Assembly: GCF_024360925.2 (NCBI RefSeq)
Contig: NZ_CP113517.1
Location: 3,100,001-3,164,000 of the forward strand
DNA length: 64,000 nucleotides
Origin: Methylomonas rapida
Lineage (GTDB): Bacteria; Pseudomonadota; Gammaproteobacteria; Methylococcales; Methylomonadaceae
Direction: 5' to 3'
Both the position numbers and the translations under genes were made by a program. Below the pieces are notes generated by a model, which was not told where the DNA came from, searched no databases, and worked only from the letters and a program-made list of their open reading frames with translations. Of this stretch, positions 42,139 through 51,346 are shown one piece after another. Each line of letters starts with the position of its first letter. Within the stretch, counting starts at the first letter, position 1.

Positions 42139-42158
42139 CAAAACAAGGAGGTTGAATC

Positions 42159-43112
42159 ATGATGTCGAGCGCTTATCCCGCCATTCCATTCAAGGCATAC
42201 CGGTTTTATTACGATGCACCTCACCCCATCCGCTTGCCAGATTATCCTGGCTCCGCCTGGCGTGGCGCGTTAGGCCACGCCTTGAAACGCACGGTCTGTG
42301 TCGTCAGAAACACACCCTGCAACCAATGCTTATTGAAAAATGCCTGCGCTTACAGTTATGTGTTCGAAACCCCGCCACCGGGTAATGCGGAAAAAATGCG
42401 CAAATACAACGCGGCGCCACATCCATTCGTGCTGCGCCTTCCGGAAAATACCGCAAGCAACTTGCCTTACCAGCTTGATTTGATTTTATTCGGTCACGGT
42501 CAGCGCTTTTTCCCATACTTGATTCATGCGCTGCAAATGGCGGGTAAAGAAGGGATAGGCGGTAAACGCCAGATTTTTGAATTGCTGCAAATCGACGAGC
42601 TCGACGACCAGGGTGGCTGCAGATGCATCTACAAGGATGGCGCGTTGCAAGCACAAAGCCCTGCCATTTCCCCGCCGATCCCGGACATGCCCGCGCGCAT
42701 GGAATTGACTTTCCACACTCCGCTACGCATCAAGCACGATCAGAAAAACGTTACTGCGGACAACTTCACCTTCGGCGCCCTGTTTAGCACTTTGCTCAGG
42801 CGCATTTCCATGATCAGTTATTTTCATACCGACACACCGCTGGATACCGATTTTGCCGGCCTTACCACCCAGGCCAAACAAGTTACCATCGCCGGGCAAC
42901 AACTGAAATGGTTCGATTGGACGCGTTATTCCTCCCGCCAACAAACCGAAATGAACCTGGGCGGACTGGTGGGTAATATCACGCTGGATACCAGTGGTTT
43001 GGAGGATTTCTGGCCATATCTCTGGCTGGGACAATGGACGCATGTCGGCAAAGCTACCAGCATGGGCATGGGAGCTTACAGCATCAAAGCCACAAGCTTG
43101 CCAAATGGCTAA
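42159..43112 (+). CDS. cas6: Cas6-type CRISPR RNA processing endoribonuclease
   Basis: 317 aa. The N-terminal LPDYPGSAWRGALGHALKRT block and the Cys cluster CNQCLLKNACAYSYVFETPP are typical of the Cas6/RAMP family with the Cas6 C-terminal domain (PF10040 type). The glycine-rich region GKATSMGMGAYSI near the C-terminus is the RAMP signature loop. It cuts the repeat transcript to give crRNA with an 8-nt 5' handle, here probably AUUAAGAC. First gene of the interference operon. Confidence 0.85.
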   Translation: MMSSAYPAIPFKAYRFYYDAPHPIRLPDYPGSAWRGALGHALKRTVCVVRNTPCNQCLLKNACAYSYVFETPPPGNAEKMRKYNAAPHPFVLRLPENTASNLPYQLDLILFGHGQRFFPYLIHALQMAGKEGIGGKRQIFELLQIDELDDQGGCRCIYKDGALQAQSPAISPPIPDMPARMELTFHTPLRIKHDQKNVTADNFTFGALFSTLLRRISMISYFHTDTPLDTDFAGLTTQAKQVTIAGQQLKWFDWTRYSSRQQTEMNLGGLVGNITLDTSGLEDFWPYLWLGQWTHVGKATSMGMGAYSIKATSLPNG

Positions 43113-43231
43113 TATCGCTTAAGGCCCGCTATGCTGAATTGCCTTGGTTCCTGGACTTTTGACTAACGAACGAGACTTGTGGGAGCCACTCCCCGTCGCG
43201 ATTCAAAAAGAAACACTAACAAATAAACAGC

Positions 43232-44344
43232 ATGAACCAAACCCGATTGCTCGCCGTCACCGGTCTGACTCCGCAAGTCGTCACCGAAACCCTGTATGCC
43301 TTGCATGCCCAGGGCGAGCGCCTACCGGCCGAGATTCACATACTGACCACCGCCGAAGGCCATCAACGCGCCAAACTGACTTTGATCAACGAAGGCTGGC
43401 TGGCCCGTTTTTACGACGATTACCAACTGACTATGCCGGCCTTCGACGAAGGCCATATCCACGTGCTACAGCAAGTCGATGGCCAGCCGCTACACGATAT
43501 CCGCAGCCAAGCCGACAACCAGGCCATGGCCGACGGCATCACCGAATGGATCAGAACCTTCACTACAAATTCCGAAACCGCGCTGCACGTCTCCATCGCC
43601 GGTGGCCGCAAAACCATGGGCTTTTACGCCGGCTACGCCTTGTCGCTTTACGGCCGTCAACAGGACAGACTCAGCCATGTACTAGTGTCGGCCGACTACG
43701 AATCTCACCCGCAATCTTATTATCCAACCCCGTATTCGCGCGTGATCTACGCCACCGACGCCGGCCGCAAACCCGTGGACTCGCAAAACGCCGAAGTCAT
43801 ACTGGCCGATATTGCCTTCGTCAGATTACGCCACGGCCTGGACCAAGCCCTGCTGCAAGGCAAAAGCAGCTTCAGCCAGTCCGTCGCCAACGCCCAACTG
43901 GCGTTGGGGCCTGCCCAATTGAGCATCGATTTATCCAAGCGCCTGCTCATCGCCCACGGCAAGCCAATCAAACTGACACCCGCAGACCTGGCGTTTTACC
44001 TGTGGCTATTGCAACGCCAAGCCGAAAGATTGCCAGCCCCGCAATGCCCCAGCGACGGCGCGCCTGACCAAGACTATGCCGCTGAATATTTGCTGCACTA
44101 CCGCCACATCACCGGCGAGATGGGCGGCGCCGACCGCACCGCGGCGGCCTTGCAACACGGCATGAGCAAGACCTTCTTCGAACAGCGCAAGTCGCGGATC
44201 AACAAAGCCTTGCATCAAGTGTTGGGATATGCGGCAACGGCTTACTTGATTCAGCCCGTTGGTAAAAGGCCACAGACGCGTTATCTAATTGCTTTAAGCT
44301 CAGAACAGATTCAAATCATTTCATCAAACGGAAACAAGGCATGA
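43232..44344 (+). CDS. CARF protein of the NE0113/TIGR02584 type (ring nuclease or Csm6-like)
   Basis: 370 aa. Residues 1-200 are a CARF domain: RLLAVTGLTPQVVTETLYAL at the start and the ligand-loop motif IAGGRKTMG at 122-130. The C-terminal 120 residues look like a winged helix (FFEQRKSRINKALHQVLGYA, then GKRPQTRYLIAL), not a clear HEPN nuclease. The family is annotated as a ring nuclease that senses and degrades cyclic oligoadenylate; a regulatory role through the winged helix is also possible. Encoded between cas6 and cas10, and its stop overlaps the cas10 ATG. Confidence 0.8.
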   Translation: MNQTRLLAVTGLTPQVVTETLYALHAQGERLPAEIHILTTAEGHQRAKLTLINEGWLARFYDDYQLTMPAFDEGHIHVLQQVDGQPLHDIRSQADNQAMADGITEWIRTFTTNSETALHVSIAGGRKTMGFYAGYALSLYGRQQDRLSHVLVSADYESHPQSYYPTPYSRVIYATDAGRKPVDSQNAEVILADIAFVRLRHGLDQALLQGKSSFSQSVANAQLALGPAQLSIDLSKRLLIAHGKPIKLTPADLAFYLWLLQRQAERLPAPQCPSDGAPDQDYAAEYLLHYRHITGEMGGADRTAAALQHGMSKTFFEQRKSRINKALHQVLGYAATAYLIQPVGKRPQTRYLIALSSEQIQIISSNGNKA

Positions 44345-46911
44345 AAAAACACGACCACGCCGTTTTAGGCTGTTTACTTCACGACATCGGCAAGTTTTTT
44401 GAACGTGCGGAATTGCTGGAGCATTACAGAAACGACATAGTAAAACGCCAGAGTTTTTGTCCGAAAAACCGTGAAAAAGGCTATTACAGCCATTTACACG
44501 TTCTACATACCTTGGCTTTCTGCGAGTTGCTAGCCGAAAAGATTCCGCAACTGAAACCCGTTGAACAGCAAACTATTGCCACAGCCGATCAAAACTGGGT
44601 GAATCTGGCTACCTACCACCATGTTCCATCTGGTAGAGCTGAAGCGTATCTGGAAAAACTTGTTCAGTCTGCCGATCATCTTGCCAGCGCCGAACGCGAG
44701 AAAGGTGAATTTTATGAACAAGGTATCCATAAAAAGACCCGTTTGGAATCGTTGCTGGGCAGGATTCAGATTGGGGAAACCGCTAGGCAAAACGACTATT
44801 TTCTGCCGCTTGCGGGAATCCAACTTTCTTCCGCTAGCATTTACCCCCAAGCAGCGGTTTCCGCTGGTATGGAAGAAAAAACCAACGATAAAGGCAAGGT
44901 TTGGTTAAGCAAAACCAGCTTACTGCCGGAGTATCAAAAAATAGCCCAGGGATTATTGAACGACCTGGAGCATTTACAAAGCTTCCAGGCCAACGTCGAC
45001 AAAGACAAAATCCTAAAGTCGGTTACCAGAAGTCTATTGACGCTTTTGGAAAAGTATTTAAGCCAAGTGCCAGCTGCTACCAATGTGCAGCATCCCGATA
45101 TTTCTTTATTCGATCATCTCAGGGTTACGGCTGCGATTGGGGAAAGTCTTTTTTTGCATCACCAAGCCAAGAATGAAACCAGCGGTTTTGACGACCACCA
45201 AACCCCTAAATGGCAATTGGTGTGCGGTGATTTTTCGGGCATACAAAAATTCATTTATAAAATCACCAGCAAAGGTGCGGCCAAGGGCTTGCGAGGGCGC
45301 TCGTTCTTCATCCAGCTGCTATGCGATGCCGTTGCCGAACAAATCATACGAACATTAGGCCTGTATCCAACGGCCAGGATTTATTCTTCCGGTGGCAAAT
45401 TCTACTTGTTGATTCCGACGCACTTGAAAGCCAAAGCACAGAGTATTGCCGATTCGGTCAACAAAACCTTGCTCAATGAATTTCAGGGTGAAGTGTTTTT
45501 AGGCTTGGGCTTTGCTGACATTTGTGGCGATGATTTTACAGAAGGCAACATGGGCCAGCGCTGGCAGCAGGTGAACGAAGACCTGCAAAAACAACGCTTG
45601 CAGCCTTTTAAAGCCCAAGTCAGTCAAGACATCGAGTGTTTCGCTCAGCAAATGCAGCATGAACGTGGTGCCTGCAAAATTTGCGGTCGCGATGATGATC
45701 AGGCAGACATCAACGCCAACCAAAATTGTCGGCAATGCCAAAGTCTGGAACGCATGGGCCAAGCCTTGGCTGATACCCGCTACTTATTTTGGGTCTGGGG
45801 TGAAAACCGTAAAACCGTTAAACACAAAATGCAGGACCCGCTTTTCAGTTTGCCGATAGTCGGCACCGATTGTGAAGTGTACTTTTTAGCGCAGGAACCG
45901 CAATTTAGCGAACTCACCGACTTGACTGAATCACATCTGGAAGTGCTGAACGACTGGAAGGGCTTAACAGCCAATGCCCAAGGCTATTCACAAGGTGTGC
46001 GCTATGTCGGCCAATGGCAAAACGCAAAAACCTCCGGCGACTATGAATTTGATGATTTTGCCGAACACGCTCAGGGCATTAGCCGCATGGGAATATTGCG
46101 CATGGACGTGGACAACCTCGGCGAGATATTTATTCGCGGCCTGAACTTTGGCAAAAAAGATGCGACAGGCAATCAAACCAGCATGGGTTCGCTGTCGCGA
46201 GTCGCCACCGTTTCCAGGCAATTGCATTTGTTCTTCGCCGGTTATTTGCACCACATTTTGGAAGCGTTTCCGCGAAGCCAGATCATTTACGCTGGCGGCG
46301 ATGATGTATTCATTATTGGCAGTTGGGACGAGTTGCCGGATGTGGCAAAAAAAATCCGCGACGAATTCATTAAATATTGTGCTAACAATCTCTGCTTTAC
46401 TTTGTCCGGCGGCATTGCTCTGGTAGGCGGTCGTTACCCAATTTCTCGCGCGGCGGAACTGGCGGGCGAAGCCGAAGAACAAGCCAAACACCTGCAACGC
46501 GGCCAGAAGGAAAAGGATGCCTTGAGCTTTCTGGAAACAGCCATCGGCTGGGAAAGCTTTGCCGACGCAATTCAATTGCGCGACACCTTGTTGGACATTG
46601 TCGAGAAAACCAACAGCCAAGCTATTATCGACCGTTTGCGGCAAGTGGTTATTGCCGTGGATGAAATCAAAGCCAGAGAAAAATCCGGCAATATTACCGA
46701 CCAGATTTACTGGGACAAATGGCGCTGGCGACTGGTTTACAACTTGAAACGGATGGAAAAGCGTTATCCCGAAGTGGCAATACAACTTGAAAATTTACAA
46801 AGGCAACTAATCACCCAACTAATGCTGGCAAACAAGCAGCCGGTCATGGAATGGCTGCAATTACCGGTACGTTGGGCAGAATTTTTATTGAGGAGTAAAA
46901 CAAATGACTAA
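44341..46911 (+). CDS. cas10: Cas10/Csm1, cyclic-oligoadenylate synthase of type III-A
   Basis: 856 aa. HD nuclease domain starts with GCLLHDIGKFFERAE (His14-Asp15). The first palm domain begins near VCGDFSGIQKFIY (residue 294). A zinc ribbon has CKIC (445-448) and CRQC (463-466). The second palm has the catalytic GGDD at 652-655 (IIYAGGDDVFIIGS). So both ssDNase and cyclic oligoadenylate synthesis should be active. When the crRNA complex binds target RNA, the messenger turns on the CARF proteins nearby. Ends overlap csm2 by 8 nt. Confidence 0.97.
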   Translation: MKKHDHAVLGCLLHDIGKFFERAELLEHYRNDIVKRQSFCPKNREKGYYSHLHVLHTLAFCELLAEKIPQLKPVEQQTIATADQNWVNLATYHHVPSGRAEAYLEKLVQSADHLASAEREKGEFYEQGIHKKTRLESLLGRIQIGETARQNDYFLPLAGIQLSSASIYPQAAVSAGMEEKTNDKGKVWLSKTSLLPEYQKIAQGLLNDLEHLQSFQANVDKDKILKSVTRSLLTLLEKYLSQVPAATNVQHPDISLFDHLRVTAAIGESLFLHHQAKNETSGFDDHQTPKWQLVCGDFSGIQKFIYKITSKGAAKGLRGRSFFIQLLCDAVAEQIIRTLGLYPTARIYSSGGKFYLLIPTHLKAKAQSIADSVNKTLLNEFQGEVFLGLGFADICGDDFTEGNMGQRWQQVNEDLQKQRLQPFKAQVSQDIECFAQQMQHERGACKICGRDDDQADINANQNCRQCQSLERMGQALADTRYLFWVWGENRKTVKHKMQDPLFSLPIVGTDCEVYFLAQEPQFSELTDLTESHLEVLNDWKGLTANAQGYSQGVRYVGQWQNAKTSGDYEFDDFAEHAQGISRMGILRMDVDNLGEIFIRGLNFGKKDATGNQTSMGSLSRVATVSRQLHLFFAGYLHHILEAFPRSQIIYAGGDDVFIIGSWDELPDVAKKIRDEFIKYCANNLCFTLSGGIALVGGRYPISRAAELAGEAEEQAKHLQRGQKEKDALSFLETAIGWESFADAIQLRDTLLDIVEKTNSQAIIDRLRQVVIAVDEIKAREKSGNITDQIYWDKWRWRLVYNLKRMEKRYPEVAIQLENLQRQLITQLMLANKQPVMEWLQLPVRWAEFLLRSKTND

Positions 46912-47281
46912 CGAAGTTAGCTCTTTTATTCAAAGAGACGATACAGCGAAGAAGATGATCGAGTTTGCCGACAAATTGGCGTTAGCAATCAAAGATGTCA
47001 GTACTTCCCAAATAAGAAATGCTTATGGAACGGTAAAAAAATTAGAAATGCAAACGGACTTTACGGAAAAATCCTATCGTGAATTATTGCTTCTGAAACC
47101 TAAACTGGCGTATGCCAGGGGGCGAACTGAATTTAAAAAAAGAGACACATTCAAGTTGTTGGAAGATGCGCTATCTCAGGCCATAGATGCTGTGGAAGTC
47201 AAGGATAGAGAGACCTTCAAAAGGTTCTGTAATTTTTTTGAAGCCATTTTGGCTTACCACAAAGTTTATAGCACTAAATAA
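46904..47281 (+). CDS. csm2: Csm2, small subunit of the type III-A complex
   Basis: 125 aa, entirely helical and charged (KKMIEFADKLALAIKDVSTS, LRNAYGTVKKLEMQ-like region, LLLKPKLAYARGR). LKPKLAYARGR is the characteristic Csm2 block. Several copies form the belly filament opposite Csm3. It sits between cas10 and csm3 as in all type III-A operons. Confidence 0.9.
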   Translation: MTNEVSSFIQRDDTAKKMIEFADKLALAIKDVSTSQIRNAYGTVKKLEMQTDFTEKSYRELLLLKPKLAYARGRTEFKKRDTFKLLEDALSQAIDAVEVKDRETFKRFCNFFEAILAYHKVYSTK

Positions 47282-47296
47282 CTACGAGACACGAAC

Positions 47297-48088
47297 ATGA
47301 GCAATCAAATCAACCCAAAACTGAAAAGCAAAATTTTCATCAAAGGCAAAATCACAGCACTGACTGGCCTGCATATTGGCGGCAACTCCATTGGCATGGC
47401 GATTGGCGGCGCGGATAAAGTTGTGGTCAGAAATCCCTTGACCAATGAGCCGTATATTCCAGGCTCTTCATTACGCGGAAAAATGCGGTCATTATTGGAG
47501 CGGGCAAGGGGCGATGAAAAACATAATCCAAGTGAAGGGGGATTCAGCTTAAAAGAAGGCAAACTGGAAGCTCAAGCCGGTATCAATCCTGAAACCCTGC
47601 TCGGCAAGCTGTTCGGTGTTTCCGCCGACAAAAACAATGGTCAGCCTACCCGCTTGATGGTGCGTGACGCTAGTTTGACCAAAGAAAGCAAACAACAACT
47701 GGAAAACGCTCCAAACACCGACATGCCGATGACCGAGGTCAAAACTGAAGTCAATATCGACCGGATCACCTCGGCAGCCAATCCGCGCCAATTCGAACGG
47801 GTACCGGCCGGAGCTGAGTTTGCCTTTGAACTGTTGTTGACCTTGCTGGAAGGGGATGACGAAGCCCAATTTTTAAACCTGATCCGCGAAGGCTTGGAAC
47901 TGGTGCAACACGACAGCTTGGGAGGACACGGTTCGCGCGGGTATGGAGCGGTTGAGTTTTCGGTGCAAACCTTGCAAGAGCGCACCATGCCGCAGTATCA
48001 AAAAGGCGAATCGGCGGCTGACGTTAACGAAAAACTGATGGCGCTGTTCGCCGACTTGCAAACTCAAAACGTCGCCATCGGAGCCTGA
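47297..48088 (+). CDS. csm3: Csm3, backbone and target-RNA nuclease
   Basis: 263 aa. LTGLHIGGNSIGMAIGGADK places the catalytic Asp at residue 40 (equivalent to Asp32 of Staphylococcus epidermidis Csm3). The RAMP glycine loop PYIPGSSLRGKMRSLLE follows, and the C-terminal GLELVQHDSLGGHGSRGYG is also conserved. Csm3 copies cut target RNA every six bases. One base separates it from csm4. Confidence 0.95.
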   Translation: MSNQINPKLKSKIFIKGKITALTGLHIGGNSIGMAIGGADKVVVRNPLTNEPYIPGSSLRGKMRSLLERARGDEKHNPSEGGFSLKEGKLEAQAGINPETLLGKLFGVSADKNNGQPTRLMVRDASLTKESKQQLENAPNTDMPMTEVKTEVNIDRITSAANPRQFERVPAGAEFAFELLLTLLEGDDEAQFLNLIREGLELVQHDSLGGHGSRGYGAVEFSVQTLQERTMPQYQKGESAADVNEKLMALFADLQTQNVAIGA

Positions 48089-48089
48089 G

Positions 48090-49046
48090 ATGCAGTGCTA
48101 TCGGCTCACCTTCACCGCGCCGTTCCATGTCGATAGTCGCGGTAATGCCTTTTACGAGGAAAGCAGCAGCTTCATCCATTCCGATACCCTGAGCGCGGCG
48201 ATTTTGGCGACCTGGGCATTGATTTGGCCGGAGCAAATTGCTCAACAAGCGCAAAATCCGCCGTTTCGCCTCAGTTCGGCGTTTCCGTTTTACCGGGATT
48301 GTTACTTTCTGCCGCGCGTGCTCAGCAGTCAAGCCATCCGCTTGCCACCAGATAAACAAAAGCAAGCCAAAAAGCTGAAAAAAATCCAGTGGCTAGACAG
48401 CAAGCTCTGGCATTCGTCCTTGAGTAATCCCAAATGGGCGGACGCCATCGATCTGAAAACAGGCGTATGCCAAAGCGTTTTAGCCAGCCAGTCAACCACA
48501 TTACCAGAAAAGCTCTGGCTGGAAGAGGAACGCCCGCGCTTGGCGATAGACCGCAACAGCAATCAAGCCGCCGAACGCCAAATCTTCAATTTCAGCCGCA
48601 TCTGGTTCGATAAAAACGGTGGCTTGTACTTTCTGGCGGTATTTGACGATGAGACGAGTCGGCAACAATTTGAGACCGCGCTTTCGGTACTCGGCGACAG
48701 CGGCATCGGCGCGGATCGCACCAGCGGCAATGGTTGTTTTACCTGGAGTAAAGGGCAAATGCCGCAATTGCAACTGGCCGAACAAGGCCAAGCGGTAGCG
48801 TTATCGTTGGTCAATCCCGATCCTGGCGATTGCCAAACCGGTTGGCTGGACGGCGCGGCTTACAAGTTGGTGTCGCGTGGCGGCTGGATAGGCGGCAGCG
48901 GCAAGCGTAAACAGCGCTTGCGCATGTTTGCCGAGGGCAGTGTATTTGCCAAGCCCCTACAAGGGCGAATGGTTGATGTATCGGTTGATCAACTGCCACA
49001 AAAAGTCTATCGGGACGGGCGCGGCTTTTTCGTTAAAGCCAGTTAA
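48090..49046 (+). CDS. csm4: Csm4, crRNA 5'-handle cap
   Basis: 318 aa RAMP protein. It opens MQCYRLTFTAPFHVDSRGNA and has LGDSGIGADRTSGNGCFTW, the typical Csm4 glycine-rich segment. The end of the protein has a RKRQRLRMFAEGSVFAKP-like block. Csm4 holds the 5' handle and contacts Cas10. Its stop is three bases before a REP palindrome that fills the csm4-csm5 gap. Confidence 0.9.
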   Translation: MQCYRLTFTAPFHVDSRGNAFYEESSSFIHSDTLSAAILATWALIWPEQIAQQAQNPPFRLSSAFPFYRDCYFLPRVLSSQAIRLPPDKQKQAKKLKKIQWLDSKLWHSSLSNPKWADAIDLKTGVCQSVLASQSTTLPEKLWLEEERPRLAIDRNSNQAAERQIFNFSRIWFDKNGGLYFLAVFDDETSRQQFETALSVLGDSGIGADRTSGNGCFTWSKGQMPQLQLAEQGQAVALSLVNPDPGDCQTGWLDGAAYKLVSRGGWIGGSGKRKQRLRMFAEGSVFAKPLQGRMVDVSVDQLPQKVYRDGRGFFVKAS

Positions 49047-49048
49047 CT

Positions 49049-49108
49049 GTAGGAGCGACGCACAGTCGCGATCAACATTTAAGAATCGCGACTGTACGTC
49101 GCTCCTAC
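49049..49108. repeat. REP palindrome, GTAGGAGCGACG family
   Basis: Arms GTAGGAGCGACGCACAGTCGCGAT and its near complement, separated by a 12-base centre. It occupies almost the whole csm4-csm5 gap (79 bases). It may form a hairpin in the operon mRNA that lowers csm5 expression or stabilises the upstream part. Confidence 0.85.
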
Positions 49109-49125
49109 AAAACCAACATAGGTTT

Positions 49126-50541
49126 ATGAGAATGAAAGGTATCAATCAAACAGTCAAATTGGGTCTGGAAATCATCACCCCCACGCAATCCGGTTCCGGT
49201 GCTGAACTGTTCAAAGAGCTGGATTACATCGAGCGCGACCAAATGGCCTTTATCGTCGATCAACAAGCCAGCTTCAATGCCGTGGCTTCCGGTAACCTGG
49301 CATTGAATGCGCAACTGTTATCGGGCAATCGTTTAAGCGATTGGGCAACAGCGGCGGGTCAGGATTTTGGCTACCGATTACCATGGTTGAGCAGCACGGC
49401 AAAAGTACCGGAGAAGTTTCGCGAACAGCTCAAGGACGCCATGAACCGGCCTTATTTACCGGGATCAGCGATCAAGGGCGCGATTCGCACGGCGTTGATT
49501 GCGGAGTGGTTGCGAAGTACGCCACCGAATAGTTTTGATCACTTACTTCCCCAAAAAGACAGGTTCGGAAAGGCACCCTCGAAGCAATGGGCAGCTAAAA
49601 AACTGATGGATGAAATCACAGGCAAAACTGCTAACCAAGACATCTTCCGCTCATTTAAAGTCAAAGACACATTATTTGTTGATGCAGATTTACGTTTGGC
49701 CGACATACGTTGGTTAAACGAAACTCGCTGGCGCAGCATGACCAAAAAGAAAAGTTTTGATAATTGGCATGATGGCGATGGCATTTATGCCGAAGTATTA
49801 CAGCCATCTGCACTAGGATTGATGACCTTGAATTGGGACGGCTTCTTACTGAGTGACGTCAGCAAATGGCAGCAGGCCACAGCAATTTCCAATATTGCGC
49901 CAAAAGGCTACGACGACTTGCGCCAACGCCTCAACCAACACGCCAAATATCGCTTGGAACGCGAAATTCAGTTTTATAAAAAACAAGGCAAAGCGGCACC
50001 AGAGCAAGAATGCCAACGGATTTTAAGCATGATCCAACAGGACCAACATTCCGCCTACCTGCAAATGTCCTGGGGTAGCGGTTGGCGAGGGATGACAGGA
50101 GATTGGGCTTCAGATAATCTCGTCGAACAATTTAGGCAACTCTATCCGAGGGATCTTGGTCGCCCAGAGAAGATTTTTCCAAAAACCCGCCGCTTAGTAG
50201 TTTCCGGCGAACCCAAGCTTCCCATGGGTTGGGTACGGTTAATGCCATTCGCAATGGTAGCCGAAAAGCTGGTAAAACAGCATACCCAACAACAAGCCAC
50301 CGCAGCACAATCGGCTTGGGTAAACCAAAAGCTGGCGCAAATTGCCCAGCAAAATCGCAGCTCAGAAAAAGATGCGTTACGCGGCAAGGCTCTGGCCGAA
50401 GCTTGGCAGGCGCTACCAAATGGCGAAGAAAAGCAAGCGGCGCTAGCAGATATCAAACGGCGCTGGCAATCGGAAGATTGGTGGGAACAGCCAAACGGCA
50501 AATCCGTAAAGCTGGCCAAGGCCATTTATGAGCAAGGTTAA
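49126..50541 (+). CDS. csm5: Csm5, crRNA 3'-end cap of the type III-A complex
   Basis: 471 aa from ATG 49126; an ATG two codons later is equally possible. Longer frames would read through the REP palindrome. Core blocks: VKLGLEIITPTQSGSGAELF, then PYLPGSAIKGAIRTALIAEW (RAMP loop) and YLQMSWGSGWRGMTGDWASD near the end. Csm5 fixes crRNA 3' length. Last gene of the core complex. Confidence 0.9.
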   Translation: MRMKGINQTVKLGLEIITPTQSGSGAELFKELDYIERDQMAFIVDQQASFNAVASGNLALNAQLLSGNRLSDWATAAGQDFGYRLPWLSSTAKVPEKFREQLKDAMNRPYLPGSAIKGAIRTALIAEWLRSTPPNSFDHLLPQKDRFGKAPSKQWAAKKLMDEITGKTANQDIFRSFKVKDTLFVDADLRLADIRWLNETRWRSMTKKKSFDNWHDGDGIYAEVLQPSALGLMTLNWDGFLLSDVSKWQQATAISNIAPKGYDDLRQRLNQHAKYRLEREIQFYKKQGKAAPEQECQRILSMIQQDQHSAYLQMSWGSGWRGMTGDWASDNLVEQFRQLYPRDLGRPEKIFPKTRRLVVSGEPKLPMGWVRLMPFAMVAEKLVKQHTQQQATAAQSAWVNQKLAQIAQQNRSSEKDALRGKALAEAWQALPNGEEKQAALADIKRRWQSEDWWEQPNGKSVKLAKAIYEQG

Positions 50542-50595
50542 TTGAATGACCACATACTTTATCACCAGCGCTTTCCCTGCCTGGTAGGACGGATT

Positions 50596-50653
50596 GTAGG
50601 AGCGACGCCAGTCGCGATTTCCAATCAAAATTCGCGACTGGCGTCGCTCCTAC
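50596..50653. repeat. REP palindrome, GTAGGAGCGACG family
   Basis: Complete two-arm element between csm5 and the yefM antitoxin gene. Just before it, ATG 50546 opens a 13-codon stub (MTTYFITSAFPAW), possibly a gene remnant. Confidence 0.85.
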
Positions 50654-50775
50654 GCGCACCGTTGGCGACAGCTAGCAATCGAGCATTGGAATGCACGATG
50701 AAAAATCGCTAGTTGCGTACAAAAAATAAGTACTTCTACAATGCCAACACATGCATGCTAACCACGGAACCGCCC

Positions 50776-51030
50776 ATGGATACCATCAATTACACAACCT
50801 TGCGCAACAACCTCGCCAGCGTGCTTGATAAAGTCAACGACGACCATAACCCGGTCTTGGTGACACGGCAAAATGGCAAACCGGCGGTGATCTTGTCGCT
50901 GGAAGATTACAAATCCTTCGAGGAAACCGCTTATTTGATGGCCAGCCCGGTCAATGCGCAGCGTTTGAACCAAGCAATTGCGGAAGTGGAAGCCGGTAAT
51001 ACCGTAAACCATGAACTGATAGAACCATGA
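50776..51030 (+). CDS. yefM: YefM-type antitoxin
   Basis: 84 aa from ATG 50776. MDTINYTTLRNNLASVLDKV and NDDHNPVLVTRQNGKPAVIL are the Phd/YefM DNA-binding and dimer blocks. The C-terminal helix (NAQRLNQAIAEVEAGNTVNH) wraps the toxin. Stop overlaps the toxin ATG (ATGA). It sits between REP palindromes inside the CRISPR-Cas locus. Confidence 0.92.
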   Translation: MDTINYTTLRNNLASVLDKVNDDHNPVLVTRQNGKPAVILSLEDYKSFEETAYLMASPVNAQRLNQAIAEVEAGNTVNHELIEP

Positions 51031-51281
51031 TTTTGGCTTGGGCGACAAATGCTTGGGACGATTACTTGTACTGGCAGGCCACCGATAAAAAGGTGCTGAA
51101 ACGTATCAATACCTTGATCGAAGACATCAAACGCCAGCCATTCACCGGCATTGGCGATCCGGAGCTATTAAAGCACAACTGGTCCGGATACTGGTCCAGG
51201 CGCATCGACCGTGAACATCGGTTGGTTTACAAGGCGGATGCCACCACGATTACCATCGTGCAATGTCGCTATCACTACTAA
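51027..51281 (+). CDS. yoeB: YoeB-type ribosome-dependent mRNA interferase
   Basis: 84 aa. WATNAWDDYLYWQATDKKVL at the start and the C-terminal RRIDREHRLVYKADATTITI with QCRYHY carry the YoeB catalytic residues (Glu, Arg, His, Tyr). Full length and intact. It cuts mRNA in the ribosomal A site when its antitoxin is lost. Confidence 0.93.
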   Translation: MILAWATNAWDDYLYWQATDKKVLKRINTLIEDIKRQPFTGIGDPELLKHNWSGYWSRRIDREHRLVYKADATTITIVQCRYHY

Positions 51282-51302
51282 TTCACGATATCGACCGGGG
51301 AA

Positions 51303-51325
51303 ATCGCGACTGGCGTCGCTCCTAC
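51303..51325. repeat. Half REP element, right arm only
   Basis: ATCGCGACTGGCGTCGCTCCTAC, the right arm of the GTAGGAGCGACG family without its left arm, between yoeB and the CARF-HEPN gene. Confidence 0.75.
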
Positions 51326-51346
51326 AACAACCAATCCACTAAAACC

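Noticed and set aside
44150..44240. HEPN RNase motif (RINKALH) in the TIGR02584-type protein
   Set aside because: The surrounding sequence fits a winged-helix end better than a HEPN bundle, and the spacing match alone is weak.
48928..49125. An N-terminal extension of Csm5 from 48928
   Set aside because: It would overlap csm4 and be read through the REP palindrome; Csm5 homology starts at the ATG near 49126.
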